DNA of 64,000 nucleotides, from NCBI RefSeq assembly GCF_019063845.1, contig NZ_CP077683.1, positions 2,232,001-2,296,000 of the forward strand, written 5' to 3'. A program made the position numbers and the translations under genes. Source of the stretch: Geomonas subterranea. GTDB lineage: Bacteria; Desulfobacterota; Desulfuromonadia; Geobacterales; Geobacteraceae. Of the stretch, positions 9,322 through 17,929 are shown piece by piece (position 1 is the first letter of the stretch; each line of letters opens with the position of its first letter). Below the pieces are notes generated by a model that was given only the letters and a program-made list of their open reading frames with translations, was not told where the DNA came from and ran no database searches.

Positions 9322-10752
9322 ATGCCCAAAGGGAGCGACATGGATGCCGTCGTCGTGGGCTCCGGGCCCAACGGTCTGGCCGCCGCCCTGACCCTGGCCA
9401 GGGCCGGCCTGTCGGTCACCGTGGTGGAGGGAGCCGCCACCATCGGAGGTGGAACCCGCAGCGACGAACTCACCCTCCCCGGTTTCCTGCACGACGTCTG
9501 CTCCGCCATCCACCCCCTGGGTGTCGCCTCCCCCTTCTTTCAGTCGTTACCCCTTTCCGATCACGGCCTCCAGTGGATCCATCCCGAGGTGCAGCTCGCC
9601 CACCCTCTCCCCGATGGCGATGCCGCCCTCCTGTATCGTGACCTGGAGCGGACCTCCTCCCTCCTTGGCACCGATGGCCCCTCCTACCGCACCCTTTTCG
9701 CGCCGCTGGTGGAGCGCTGGGACGACCTCGCCCCGGATCTCCTGGCGCCGCTTCATTTCCCCCGGCACCCCATCTCCATGGCCCGTTTCGGCATGAAGGG
9801 ACTGCTCCCCGCGCAGCTGCTCGCCCGGCTCGCCTTCAAGGAAACGCACGCCCACGCCCTCTTCGCCGGGATGTCCGCCCACGCCTTTTTGCCGCTGGAG
9901 CGCCCGCTTTCGGCCGCCTTCGGCCTCATCCTCGGCACGCTCGGCCACGTGGCCGGCTGGCCCGTCGCCCAGGGGGGCTCGCGCAGCATCGCCTCCGCTC
10001 TCGCCTCCTGCCTGAGCTCGATGGGAGGGGATATCGTCACCGGGTGCCGCATCAAAAGCCTCGCCGACCTCCCGGCGGCGCGGATCGTCATGCTAGATAT
10101 CACCGCGCGCCAGCTGGAGCCGCTCGCCGGACCGCGCCTCCCGGCGGGTTACCTTCGCACGCTGCGGCGCTACCGCTACGGCCCCGGCGTCTTCAAGATC
10201 GATTGGGCGCTGAGCGCCCCCATTCCCTGGACCGCCGCCGGGTGCCGCCGCTCCGCAACCGTTCACGTAGGGGGGGCCGCGGCGGAGATTGCCGCCGGCG
10301 AGGCGGAGGTCTGGCGGGGCAGCCACCCGGAACACCCCTTCGTGCTGGTGGCGCAGCCCACCCTGTTGGATGCCTCGCGCGCGCCGCAGGGAAAACACGT
10401 CGCCTGGGCCTACTGCCACGTGCCGCACGGCTCCACCCTGGACATGACTCAGCGCATCGAGGCGCAGGTGGAGCGCTTCGCCCCCGGCTTTCGCGACCTC
10501 GTCCTGGCGCGCAGCACCCGCAACTGCCTGGAGTTCGAGGAATACAACGGCAATTACATAGGAGGCGACATCAACGGCGGAGTCCAGGACCTGCGTCAAT
10601 GCCTGGCCCGCCCCAAGCTCCTGGCACCATACCGGACCCCGCTTCCCGGCGTTTACCTCTGTTCCTCGGGGACTCCCCCCGGCGGCGGCGTGCACGGCAT
10701 GTGCGGCTACCACGCCGCCACCCTCGCGCTCAGGGACCTGGGGGTGACGTGA
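9322..10752 (+). CDS. Phytoene desaturase-like NAD(P)/FAD-dependent oxidoreductase
   Basis: The 476-residue protein begins with a Rossmann FAD motif (VVVGSGPNGLAAALTLARAG) followed by VVEGAATIGGGTRS, as in carotenoid/phytoene dehydrogenase-related amine oxidases. The C-terminal GVYLCSSGTPPGGGVHGMCGYHAA is the second FAD-contact region. Members oxidise hydrophobic substrates; the substrate here is unknown because no carotenoid genes are near. The open frame extends upstream, but ATG 9322 is preferred for its GGGGG ribosome site and because the FAD motif starts about 15 residues later. Confidence 0.85.
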   Translation: MPKGSDMDAVVVGSGPNGLAAALTLARAGLSVTVVEGAATIGGGTRSDELTLPGFLHDVCSAIHPLGVASPFFQSLPLSDHGLQWIHPEVQLAHPLPDGDAALLYRDLERTSSLLGTDGPSYRTLFAPLVERWDDLAPDLLAPLHFPRHPISMARFGMKGLLPAQLLARLAFKETHAHALFAGMSAHAFLPLERPLSAAFGLILGTLGHVAGWPVAQGGSRSIASALASCLSSMGGDIVTGCRIKSLADLPAARIVMLDITARQLEPLAGPRLPAGYLRTLRRYRYGPGVFKIDWALSAPIPWTAAGCRRSATVHVGGAAAEIAAGEAEVWRGSHPEHPFVLVAQPTLLDASRAPQGKHVAWAYCHVPHGSTLDMTQRIEAQVERFAPGFRDLVLARSTRNCLEFEEYNGNYIGGDINGGVQDLRQCLARPKLLAPYRTPLPGVYLCSSGTPPGGGVHGMCGYHAATLALRDLGVT

Positions 10753-10772
10753 CAGGGTAGCGCGGAGGCCCT

Positions 10773-10935
10773 ATGAGCGCCGGCCGGCAAATACCTGGTG
10801 CCGGTCTCCCTGGAGCACCCGGTCTCGAGCCGGGTCCTGGAGAAATATCAAAGGAGCCTGCAAAGCTGGCGACGTGCACTGCCGCCGCCAGAGCGCCGGA
10901 GGCCGGAATCCGATGGATCCGGCCTCTCTTATTAA
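10773..10935 (+). other. Possible remnant small gene (about 53 codons, frameshifted)
   Basis: ATG 10773 has a good GCGGAGG ribosome site, but after about five codons its frame becomes unconvincing. Another frame reads KYLVPVSLEHPVSSRVLEKY and continues to a TAA at 10935, inside a terminator hairpin. One extra base near 10,788 would explain it. No family is recognised. Confidence 0.25.
10899..10929 (+). terminator. Rho-independent terminator upstream of the PEP-CTERM gene
   Basis: GAGGCCGGA pairs perfectly with TCCGGCCTC over a 10-nt loop, followed by TCTTATT. It separates the oxidoreductase transcript from the secreted-protein gene. Confidence 0.6.
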
Positions 10936-11040
10936 CGCCGACCAGGCAGCCGTTTAATGCCTTAGGCATTGCCCCTATTTTCTTGGAAAAATATAATCAG
11001 CTTATCGGTGCACGACTGACAGCAGCAAAGGAGGTCACAG

Positions 11041-11622
11041 ATGAGGACCAAGATTCTCGCCGCAGCGATTCTGGCGTTGTTGCTTCTGCCGGTGTCCTCG
11101 CACGCCCATCTCTACGATTACGAATACGTCGGAGTCCCCTTCGACTGGTTCAGCGGGACCACCTACACTCCCGCCAACCACGTCACCATCTCGTTGCTCA
11201 CCGATCATCCCCTGAGCTACGGCGAGCGAGGCTTCGCCGAGAACCAGTGCTCGGAAATGATCTCCTTCGTCATGTCCGATGGCTACCAGACCCTGAACAT
11301 GGCCGACGGCTACGTCGCGGAACTGCAGATCTTTGACGGTCTCAAAGCTGACGGGACCCCCTACGGCTGGTGGATCTGGCTTGCCGATGACCCGAGGAAC
11401 ACCAGGTACACCGTCTACTCCGAGAACTCCCCCGACGGTTCCTATGACGTCGGCATCCACGGCCTCGATTCCGCCGGGAATTTCAACGACGGGACCTGGA
11501 CCGTCTCCGTGAAGTGCGACCCGCCCCCCATCCCCGAGCCTTCCACGGCGCTGCTGATGGCCGCCGGCTGCGCCGGCATGTTCGGCGCAACCTGGTGGCG
11601 CAGAAAAAGCGCGCACCGTTAA
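11041..11622 (+). CDS. PEP-CTERM sorting-domain protein
   Basis: The 193-residue protein has a signal peptide (residues 1-22, ending SSHA) and a C-terminal PEP-CTERM signal: IPEPST, a hydrophobic helix (ALLMAAGCAGMFGATWW) and a basic tail RRKSAHR. Such proteins are exported and processed by an exosortase, usually ending in the envelope or biofilm matrix. No exosortase gene is in the window. AAAGGAGG lies 7 nt before ATG 11041. The middle region is rich in Tyr/Trp/Asp and not recognised. The gene is flanked by terminators on both sides and appears monocistronic. Confidence 0.9.
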   Translation: MRTKILAAAILALLLLPVSSHAHLYDYEYVGVPFDWFSGTTYTPANHVTISLLTDHPLSYGERGFAENQCSEMISFVMSDGYQTLNMADGYVAELQIFDGLKADGTPYGWWIWLADDPRNTRYTVYSENSPDGSYDVGIHGLDSAGNFNDGTWTVSVKCDPPPIPEPSTALLMAAGCAGMFGATWWRRKSAHR

Positions 11623-11650
11623 GCGTCCTGCGCGAACGAAACATCTGACG

Positions 11651-11679
11651 CCAGTTTCCCCCGGGAAGCTGGTTTTTTT
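11651..11679 (+). terminator. Rho-independent terminator after the PEP-CTERM gene
   Basis: CCAGTTTCCC pairs with GGGAAGCTGG (one G-T pair) and is followed by seven T residues. Confidence 0.85.
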
Positions 11680-11754
11680 GTGTTTTCTGGTACACTCGCG
11701 GGGTGGCGCGCCATCACCGGCGCACCGTTTGCGCATTCAACGGGAGGGATGAAG

Positions 11755-12261
11755 ATGAGACGATCGATTTTTGGAAGCATGGCAACCTCGGCGCTCGCCG
11801 CCATAGGGAGCATCGGATCCCGCCTGCCGCGGGTTGGTGAAAAAGCGCCGGACTTCGAGGCGGAATCGACTCACGGGACGGTGAGCCTCACCGGCTACGC
11901 GGGAAAAAGCCACGTGCTGCTCGCCTTTTACTACGCCGATTTCACCCCGGTTTGAACCAGCGAAATGCATGCTTTTCAAAAGGAGCTTTCACTTTTTGAG
12001 AAGCAGGACGCCCAGGTCCTGGGCGTGAGCAGCGACACGCTGGCGACCCACCGGGATTTCGCCAGTGAGAAACAGATCTCCTTCCCGCTCGTGGCCGACG
12101 AGAAAGGTACCGTACAGAAGCTCTACGGGTCGGGGCGCGCCACCTTCGTCATCGACAAGAGCGGCGTCGTCCGTCACATCCAGCGGGGCTTTCCCGACAC
12201 CGCGAAGCTGCTGGCCCAGCTGGCCGGACTGCAAAAAGAAGGCGATGTCACGCAATTGTAA
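11755..12261 (+). CDS. Selenocysteine-containing peroxiredoxin (in-frame UGA)
   Basis: Read through the TGA at 11953-11955, this is one 168-residue peroxiredoxin of the AhpC-TSA/BCP type. The sequence around the TGA is YYADFTPV-U-TSEMHAFQ, so the stop sits exactly at the peroxidatic Cys of the PVCTSE motif, giving Sec67. A SECIS-like hairpin follows (11971-12004). Downstream strands SDTLATHRDF, FPLVADEKG and ATFVIDKSGVVR are normal for the family. It should reduce H2O2 or organic peroxides using a selenolate. ATG 11755 is 6 nt after GGGAGGG; ATG 11749 is too close. The N-terminus (MRRSIFGSMATSALAAIGSIG) may be a weak signal or anchor. Standard gene callers would split it in two. Confidence 0.85.
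11971..12004 (+). promoter_or_regulatory. Bacterial SECIS-like hairpin
   Basis: Fifteen bases after the UGA codon, GCTTTTCAAAAGG pairs with CTTTTTGAGAAGC along about 13 bp (including G-U pairs). The apical loop is AGCTTTCA, which carries a G in its second position. Distance, stem length and loop G fit bacterial SECIS elements recognised by SelB. Confidence 0.7.
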
Positions 12262-12330
12262 AATCGCGCCCATCACCCTGTAACCTTCCTCTGCTACGTT
12301 CGCCGCAAACGCTACGGAGGAGAAAAATCG

Positions 12331-12768
12331 ATGTGGAGAGAAAACAGTGTCGATCTGAAGCTGAACCGGTTTTACGAGATGTCTGCACGCGCGGTGTTGT
12401 CCCTTCTGATCATCGCCATCCTGCTTGCCATCGTTGCCGGCGTCGGGTGCACGCTCTACGACCTGCGCCTTGTCTTCAACCAGGAGTTTCACGGTGCCTT
12501 CAAGCAGATCATGGTGGACCTGCTGACCGTGCTTGCCATCATCGAGGTACTGCGCACCGCGCTCGCCTATTCCACCGAAGGGCGGGTGAAAGTAACCTAC
12601 ATCATCGACACCGTGATCGTCACGGTGCTCACGGAGGTGATGGCTTTCTGGTACAAGGAGATCGACTGGCAGGAGGTCGCCATGACCATCTCGCTGGTCC
12701 TTTCACTGGCCCTGATCCGGATCGTCGCGGTGCGGTTCTCGCCGGCCGGTTCGCGCAAGGAATTGTGA
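12331..12768 (+). CDS. PsiE-family membrane protein
   Basis: The 145-residue protein has four hydrophobic segments (about 20-42, 54-72, 86-102, 115-133) and the PsiE pattern: a long first helix, the F-x(5)-IMVDLLTVLAIIEVLRT block and a charged turn. PsiE proteins are phosphate-starvation-inducible inner-membrane proteins of unknown activity. ATG 12331 follows ACGGAGGAG. The next small gene starts 21 bp downstream and may be co-transcribed. Confidence 0.8.
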   Translation: MWRENSVDLKLNRFYEMSARAVLSLLIIAILLAIVAGVGCTLYDLRLVFNQEFHGAFKQIMVDLLTVLAIIEVLRTALAYSTEGRVKVTYIIDTVIVTVLTEVMAFWYKEIDWQEVAMTISLVLSLALIRIVAVRFSPAGSRKEL

Positions 12769-12789
12769 CAGATGGGAAGGAGAGACTAG

Positions 12790-13017
12790 ATGGGAGAGCG
12801 GGTAAGGGTTACCTGTTATGCCGGTTACAAGGCCGACGAGCGTCCCACCGCTTTCATCTGGCGTGACCGGACGTTCACTGTCACCGGCGTCCTCGATCGT
12901 TGGTACGACCGGGACGGCAACTACTTCATGGTCCAGGTGGAGGACGGTGGGCGGCACCTGCTCCGGCACGATCTCAACGAAGATCTCTGGGAGTTGGTGC
13001 TGCTCCGCGAGGAATAG
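12790..13017 (+). CDS. Small conserved-looking protein of unknown function
   Basis: A 75-residue cytoplasmic protein rich in beta-type sequence, with alternating charged and aromatic residues (FIWRDRTFTVTGVLDRWYDRDG) and a C-terminal HDLNEDLWELV. GGAAGGAGA precedes ATG 12790. No family is recognised with certainty; it resembles short DUFs with an SH3-like barrel. It is followed by a dispersed repeat. Confidence 0.65.
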   Translation: MGERVRVTCYAGYKADERPTAFIWRDRTFTVTGVLDRWYDRDGNYFMVQVEDGGRHLLRHDLNEDLWELVLLREE

Positions 13018-13049
13018 GTTATCAAATCCATCTCGGTTTTTGAGATTTG

Positions 13050-13085
13050 CCGTTCTTTGCGCCTTTGCGGCTTTGCGTTAAATAC
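13050..13085. repeat. Dispersed TTAACGCAAAGCC repeat
   Basis: On the minus strand this reads TTTAACGCAAAGCCGCAAAG followed by GCGCAAAG, the same motif as the left end of the element at 480-735. It lies between two convergent genes. Confidence 0.5.
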
Positions 13086-13114
13086 AGGGTTTGATGTCTT
13101 CGTTTCTTGTCCCA

Positions 13115-13978
13115 CTATTGGATCCCCACGAACTGCTGTCGGCGCAGGCTGATCAATTTAAGACTCAACTCCCTGAGCCGCCGGCGCGCCTCGTCGTCAT
13201 AAGCCTGTTCCGCCGCCCGTTTCGGGCTCCCCTGGTCGAAGTAGAGCCCCGTTTTCCCATGCAGTTCGTCGTCCACCGCCAGGCGCTCCAGGTAGCGCGC
13301 CCCTTCCTCCACCGTGGTCCGGGCCGTCCCGAACCATTCCCGCACCATCCTGGTATCCATGAGCGAGGCCGGATGAAGGGCGTTCACCGTGATCCCCGTT
13401 CCCGCCACCTCATGGGCGAGATCGAAGCTGAACATGATCAGCGCCAGTTTGCTTTGGGCGTAGGCGCGCATCCCGTCATATCCCTGCTCCAGCATCAGGT
13501 CGTCGAAGTCCAGTGCCTGCTGCGCGACCGAAGCCACGTTGACCACGCGCGCCTCCCCCACCTCCTCGGCCCGCCGGCGCAGCAGCGGCAACAGCCGGTA
13601 GGTCAGCAGAAACGGCGCCAGGTAGTTCACCGCGAAGCGGAGCTCGAAGCCGTCGTCGCTGAGGTCGCGCCGTTTGGGATCGGGCCCCGCCCCCACACCC
13701 GCGTTGTTGATGAGGACGTCCACCCCGCGCCAGTCGCTGGCGATGGAATCGGCCAGGGCCTCCACCTCTGCCAGCGAGGAAAGGTCGGCGTTGTAATAGT
13801 GCAGCCGGTCACTCCCGGTGGTCTCACGGATGGAGGTTGCCACACGCCGTCCCTTCCCGGGGTCCCTGCCGTGCAATAACAGCGTCGCCCCGAGGGCGGC
13901 GAAATCGGTGGCGACCTTTTCACCCAGCCCGTCGGTCGCACCGGTAATCAAGATGATGTTTCCTTCCAGCTCTTTCAT
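13115..13978 (-). CDS. Short-chain dehydrogenase/reductase (SDR)
   Basis: The 287-residue protein has the SDR cofactor motif TGATDGLG, the NNAG motif (VLINNAGVG), a Ser in NVASVAQ and the YAQSK active-site Tyr-Lys pair. The family oxidises or reduces alcohols, aldehydes and ketones with NAD(P)H; this type is close to retinol-dehydrogenase-like SDRs. The substrate is unknown. I chose ATG 13978 because GGAGG lies 7 nt upstream; an open extension to 14008 lacks a site. The small secreted-protein gene just upstream (14009-14311) ends 30 bp away and may be co-transcribed. Confidence 0.88.
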   Translation of the reverse strand: MKELEGNIILITGATDGLGEKVATDFAALGATLLLHGRDPGKGRRVATSIRETTGSDRLHYYNADLSSLAEVEALADSIASDWRGVDVLINNAGVGAGPDPKRRDLSDDGFELRFAVNYLAPFLLTYRLLPLLRRRAEEVGEARVVNVASVAQQALDFDDLMLEQGYDGMRAYAQSKLALIMFSFDLAHEVAGTGITVNALHPASLMDTRMVREWFGTARTTVEEGARYLERLAVDDELHGKTGLYFDQGSPKRAAEQAYDDEARRRLRELSLKLISLRRQQFVGIQ

Positions 13979-14008
13979 AACGGACCTCCCCGTTGGGGCC
14001 TCCCGCAC

Positions 14009-14311
14009 TCAATCCATGCCGTTCGCGCCGGCGGCCCAGACCGCCATCCATTGCTGCTGCGGCGTCAGGCTGGTGCCGTACTGGACCAGGACCCCGTCCT
14101 CCCGCTGATAGCTGCAGAACCACCCGGGCTTGTCCGCCCCGGGAAAAGTCGGGAAGTCGCCGGGATGCTCCCTGGCATCGTACGGTGCGGCATAGGTCCC
14201 ATCGTCCCCGGGAGGAATGCAGCGTGCGTCCCCTGTGTACCACCCCGCCCCGGCGCTGGCGATCTGCGCTCCCATGAGCGCCGTGACGGCTATTGTCAAC
14301 ATGCTCTTCAT
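14009..14311 (-). CDS. Small secreted protein of unknown function
   Basis: A 100-residue protein with a clean signal peptide (MKSMLTIAVTALMGAQIASA) and a mature part with three Cys and several Trp/Tyr (GWYTGDARC, GWFCSYQRE). It is probably periplasmic or exported. AAAGGTGGG precedes ATG 14311; an upstream ATG at 14329 is less likely. No family is recognised. Confidence 0.65.
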   Translation of the reverse strand: MKSMLTIAVTALMGAQIASAGAGWYTGDARCIPPGDDGTYAAPYDAREHPGDFPTFPGADKPGWFCSYQREDGVLVQYGTSLTPQQQWMAVWAAGANGMD

Positions 14312-14407
14312 CGTTGCCCACCTTTTCACCTTTCCGCCGCTTTCGGCGCCCGCGTGGGCAGGAACATCTCTCCCCCACCGCGGGCGACGGAAGCGGCACG
14401 CGTTACG

Positions 14408-14890
14408 TTACGATTTGATTTCCTTCGGCATCTGGGCGAAGGCGGCCTTGGCGCCGTCGCTGATCTCTTCAGGGCTCAAGTCCCTGGTATGGGTCGCGAG
14501 CATCCAGTTGTACCCGAATGGGTCCTGCAGCGAACCTGCCCGGTCTCCCCAGAACATCTCCTGCACCTCCATCTTCTCCACGGCACCCGCTTCCAGCGCA
14601 CGCCGGAAGGCCGCGTCGACGTTCTCGACGTAAAGGTAGAAGCTGACCGGAGAAGCTCCAAGTGTTTCCGCGCTCTTGCAGTTTTCGCCGGGGAACTCGT
14701 CTCCCATCATGATGATGGAATCCCCCACCAGCAGTTCTGCGTGCATTATCCCCTGCCCGTCAGGTCCCGGCATCGCGTATCTCTCCACGGCCCCGAAGGC
14801 GTTTTTATAGAATTCAATCGCCTTGCGGCACTCCTTGAACATGAACATCGCTGTCACTGTGTGAAATCCTTCCGGAATGGGTCTTGTCAT
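14408..14890 (-). CDS. VOC-family (glyoxalase/PhnB-like) protein
   Basis: The 160-residue protein contains paired beta-alpha-beta-beta-beta modules of the vicinal oxygen chelate fold: TVTAMFMFKECRKAIEFYKNAFGA at the start, HAELLVGDSIIMMGDEFP, and FWGDRAGSLQDPFGYNWMLATH, the 'D(R/P)xGxxW' metal-site region. PhnB-like members often have unknown or fosfomycin/glyoxalase-type roles. AGGAGG lies upstream of ATG 14890. It stands alone. Confidence 0.85.
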   Translation of the reverse strand: MTRPIPEGFHTVTAMFMFKECRKAIEFYKNAFGAVERYAMPGPDGQGIMHAELLVGDSIIMMGDEFPGENCKSAETLGASPVSFYLYVENVDAAFRRALEAGAVEKMEVQEMFWGDRAGSLQDPFGYNWMLATHTRDLSPEEISDGAKAAFAQMPKEIKS

Positions 14891-15185
14891 GATAAACCTC
14901 CTATCTGTCAGCGTTTTTCGCTCCCTGACCCACTCAGGATAGGATGTGGCCGGGACTATGTCAATAGCGGTCCCACCTCCCGCGTACTCGCCACTGATGC
15001 GCGCCGCCGCCCGGCCGCCCGCGCGCTCCTCATGCGGCAGCGGTTGAGGGCGCCTTACAGTTTCAGGCGGTGCGCCCTTATAGCGAAGTATTCCCCTTCA
15101 CCTTCAAATCATTGGTAAAGGTTGCACCTGTATCTGCCGAAAAGGGATTCACTGTTACCCGGCGCAGTTGACGCATCTTCACCCG

Positions 15186-17810
15186 ATGATGGATGGCGAA
15201 ATGACTTGTATCCGATTTGCTGTAACAGCGGCCCTTGTGTTCGTGACATTCCTGTCGGCGCCTGTTTGGGGCACCGGCCAGACCGGCACCGGCGTCCAAC
15301 TCACTGCCGAGGAGCGGCAATGGCTCCAGCGGCATCCCGTCATCAAACTCGCCCCCGACCCGGATTTCAAGCCCATCGAATTCTTCGACGAGAAAGGGCA
15401 GTACCAGGGCGCTGCAGCCGACATGATCCGGCTACTCGAGCAAAAACTCGGCGTCACCATCACGGCCGTCCATCTGAAGAACTGGGACGAGGTGCTTGAG
15501 AAGTTCAAGGCGCACGAGGTGGACCTCCTCGGGGCCATGGTGCGCACGCCGAACCGGGAGAAGTTCGCGCTCTTCACCGACACCCTGGTCACCGTCCCGG
15601 GCGGCATCTTCGCGCGCGGCGGGTCCCGGACCAACCTTACCCTGGCGGATCTCAAGGGGAAAAAGGTGGCCGTCGTTTCCAACTACGCCTCCCACGACAT
15701 CCTCAGTACCAGGTTCCCGGAGATCAGGCTGGAAGTGGTACCCGACGTATCCACTGCACTTGCCAAGACCTCGCTCGGCATGGTGGACTACTATGTCGAG
15801 AACATGGCCAACGCCACCTTCTACGCGCAGGAGGCGGGGATAACCAACCTGCAACTGGTGGGGAAGACCGACTTCGAGTACCGGTGGGGAATGGGGGTGC
15901 GCAAGGACTGGCCGGTGCTGCAGGGGATTCTGAACAAAGGGCTTGCCTCCATCGACCGGGAAGAACGCAGCCGCGCCCTGCAGAAATGGATCTTCGTCGA
16001 CGACATGCGCTGGCGCCCGACCAGGACCTTCATCACCGGCAGCGTCGCGGTACTGCTCGCCCTCCTCCTGGTTGCGGCGGCCTACGCGAATTACGCCCTG
16101 AAGAAGGTCGTGCGCAGCCGCACCGCGTCGCTCAAGGAGGAGCTAAAGGAGCGGGAAAAGGCGCAGCAGGCCCTGAAGGCCCTGTCGGTGCAGCTCGAGG
16201 ATCGCGTCCGGGAGCGCACCGCCGACCTCCAGCGGGAAGTCGCGGAACGGACCAGGTCCGAGCGGGAGGTCGCGGCCAGCGAGCAGCGTTTCCGGGAACT
16301 GTTCCAGAACGTGGCCGATCCCATCTACATCGCCGACGCCACGGGGAGGATCCTTGACGCCAACGACCAGGCCTGCCACGAGCTCGGCCTCACCAGGGAG
16401 GAGCTGGTGGCCAAAAGCATCGACGAGCTCGACGCCATCAACTGCGATGGCGGCAAGGTCGCCAGCCAGATCGAGAGTTTCCCCCCCTCCTCCTCGGTCA
16501 CCTTCGAAACCGTGCACCGCCGCGGGGACGGGACCACGTTCCCGGCTGAGGTGAAGGTGCGGCGCATCGATTTCGAGGGGCACCCCGCCGTCATCGGCGT
16601 GGCCAGGAACATCTCCGAGCGCAAGAAGGCCGAGGAGGAGCGCATCCGGCTGGAACAGCAGCTGCTGCACGCCCAGAAGCTGGAGAGCCTTGGGGTTTTA
16701 GCCGGCGGCATCGCCCACGATTTCAACAACATCCTCACCTCCATCATAGGAAACGCGGAGCTTGCCCAACTCCGGCTCGCCCCGGAATCTCCGGTGCTCG
16801 ACAACCTGCGGCGCATCGAGACGTCCGCCCTGCGCGCCGCGGACCTGGCCCGGCAGATGCTCGCCTATTCGGGGAAGGGGAAGTTCGTCATCGAGTCCAT
16901 CGACCTGAACCGGCTGCTCCAGGAAATGGGGCACATGCTTCAGGTGGCCCTCTCCAAGAAGGCCGTGCTGCGGTACAACTTTGCCGAGCGGCTCCCGGCG
17001 ATCGAGGTGGATGCGACCCAGATCAGGCAGATCGTCATGAACCTGGTCATCAACGCGTCCGAGGCCATCGGCGACCAGGATGGCGTCATTACCGTCTCGA
17101 CCGGTTGTCTCGACTGCAGGGAGGAGTACCTGAAGGACGCCTGGCTGGTAGATCCCATCGCCGAGGGCTCCTACGTCGCGCTCGAGGTCAGCGATACCGG
17201 TTGCGGGATGGACAAGGAAACCCTGGCCAGGATCTTCGATCCCTTTTTCACCACCAAATTCACCGGCCGCGGCCTCGGGATGGCGGCGGTGCTCGGCATC
17301 ATCCGCAGCCACAAGGGAGCGATCAAGGTTTACAGCGAACCGGGGCAGGGAACCAGTTTCAAGGTGCTGCTGCCGGCAGCGGATGGGGCGGCCGCGGACG
17401 GCTCCTCCGAGTCGAAAGGCAACCTCTGGCGCGGCAAGGGGGTCGTGCTCCTGGTCGACGACGAGGAGACCATCCGGAGCACCGGCAGCGACCTGCTGCG
17501 CGAGCTCGGCTTCGAGGTCATCACCGCGACGGACGGCCGCGAAGCGCTCGAGGTCTACCGTAACCACCCGGACATCGACCTGGTGCTGCTGGATCTCACC
17601 ATGCCTCACATGGACGGTGAGCAGTGTTTCCGGGAGCTCCGACAGACCGATCCGGCGGTCCGGGTCATCATGTCCAGCGGCTTCAGCGAACACGAGGTGT
17701 CGCGGAAATTCGTGGGGAAGGGACTCGCCGGTCTGATCCAAAAACCTTACACTCTCTCCTCGCTGCGCGAGGTCATCAGGGCCGCCGCCCCTGGAGGTAC
17801 CACGGCGTAA
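15186..17810 (+). CDS. Hybrid sensor kinase: periplasmic SBP_bac_3 domain, PAS, HisKA/HATPase, receiver
   Basis: An 874-residue hybrid histidine kinase. Order: signal peptide, a bacterial solute-binding family 3 domain (about 45-265), one membrane helix (about 280-305), coiled coil, PAS (about 375-490), a HisKA phospho-acceptor H in GGIAHDFNNIL (about 511), HATPase with DTGCGMD and GRGLGM boxes, and a C-terminal receiver (from about 754, acceptor Asp in LLDLTMPHMDG near 801). It should sense a small periplasmic ligand and relay phosphate internally. Start is uncertain: ATG 15186, 15189 and 15201 all precede the signal peptide and no ribosome site is clear. The next gene, 119 bp downstream, is a related kinase. 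Confidence 0.88.
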   Translation: MMDGEMTCIRFAVTAALVFVTFLSAPVWGTGQTGTGVQLTAEERQWLQRHPVIKLAPDPDFKPIEFFDEKGQYQGAAADMIRLLEQKLGVTITAVHLKNWDEVLEKFKAHEVDLLGAMVRTPNREKFALFTDTLVTVPGGIFARGGSRTNLTLADLKGKKVAVVSNYASHDILSTRFPEIRLEVVPDVSTALAKTSLGMVDYYVENMANATFYAQEAGITNLQLVGKTDFEYRWGMGVRKDWPVLQGILNKGLASIDREERSRALQKWIFVDDMRWRPTRTFITGSVAVLLALLLVAAAYANYALKKVVRSRTASLKEELKEREKAQQALKALSVQLEDRVRERTADLQREVAERTRSEREVAASEQRFRELFQNVADPIYIADATGRILDANDQACHELGLTREELVAKSIDELDAINCDGGKVASQIESFPPSSSVTFETVHRRGDGTTFPAEVKVRRIDFEGHPAVIGVARNISERKKAEEERIRLEQQLLHAQKLESLGVLAGGIAHDFNNILTSIIGNAELAQLRLAPESPVLDNLRRIETSALRAADLARQMLAYSGKGKFVIESIDLNRLLQEMGHMLQVALSKKAVLRYNFAERLPAIEVDATQIRQIVMNLVINASEAIGDQDGVITVSTGCLDCREEYLKDAWLVDPIAEGSYVALEVSDTGCGMDKETLARIFDPFFTTKFTGRGLGMAAVLGIIRSHKGAIKVYSEPGQGTSFKVLLPAADGAAADGSSESKGNLWRGKGVVLLVDDEETIRSTGSDLLRELGFEVITATDGREALEVYRNHPDIDLVLLDLTMPHMDGEQCFRELRQTDPAVRVIMSSGFSEHEVSRKFVGKGLAGLIQKPYTLSSLREVIRAAAPGGTTA

Positions 17811-17929
17811 CGGCTACCAATTTCGGGCATCGCGACCCGAGCGGGTATTGAATTCGGGCATAACTTCTGTAAAGTTAATCATCCTGCCGCCAGGCCAGGA
17901 GAGCCACCTGCGAACCGGGGAGCGACAGA

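Noticed and set aside
10773..11336. A 187-codon frame overlapping the PEP-CTERM gene
   Set aside because: It has a good ribosome site but its sequence is not protein-like and it runs through a terminator into another gene's frame.
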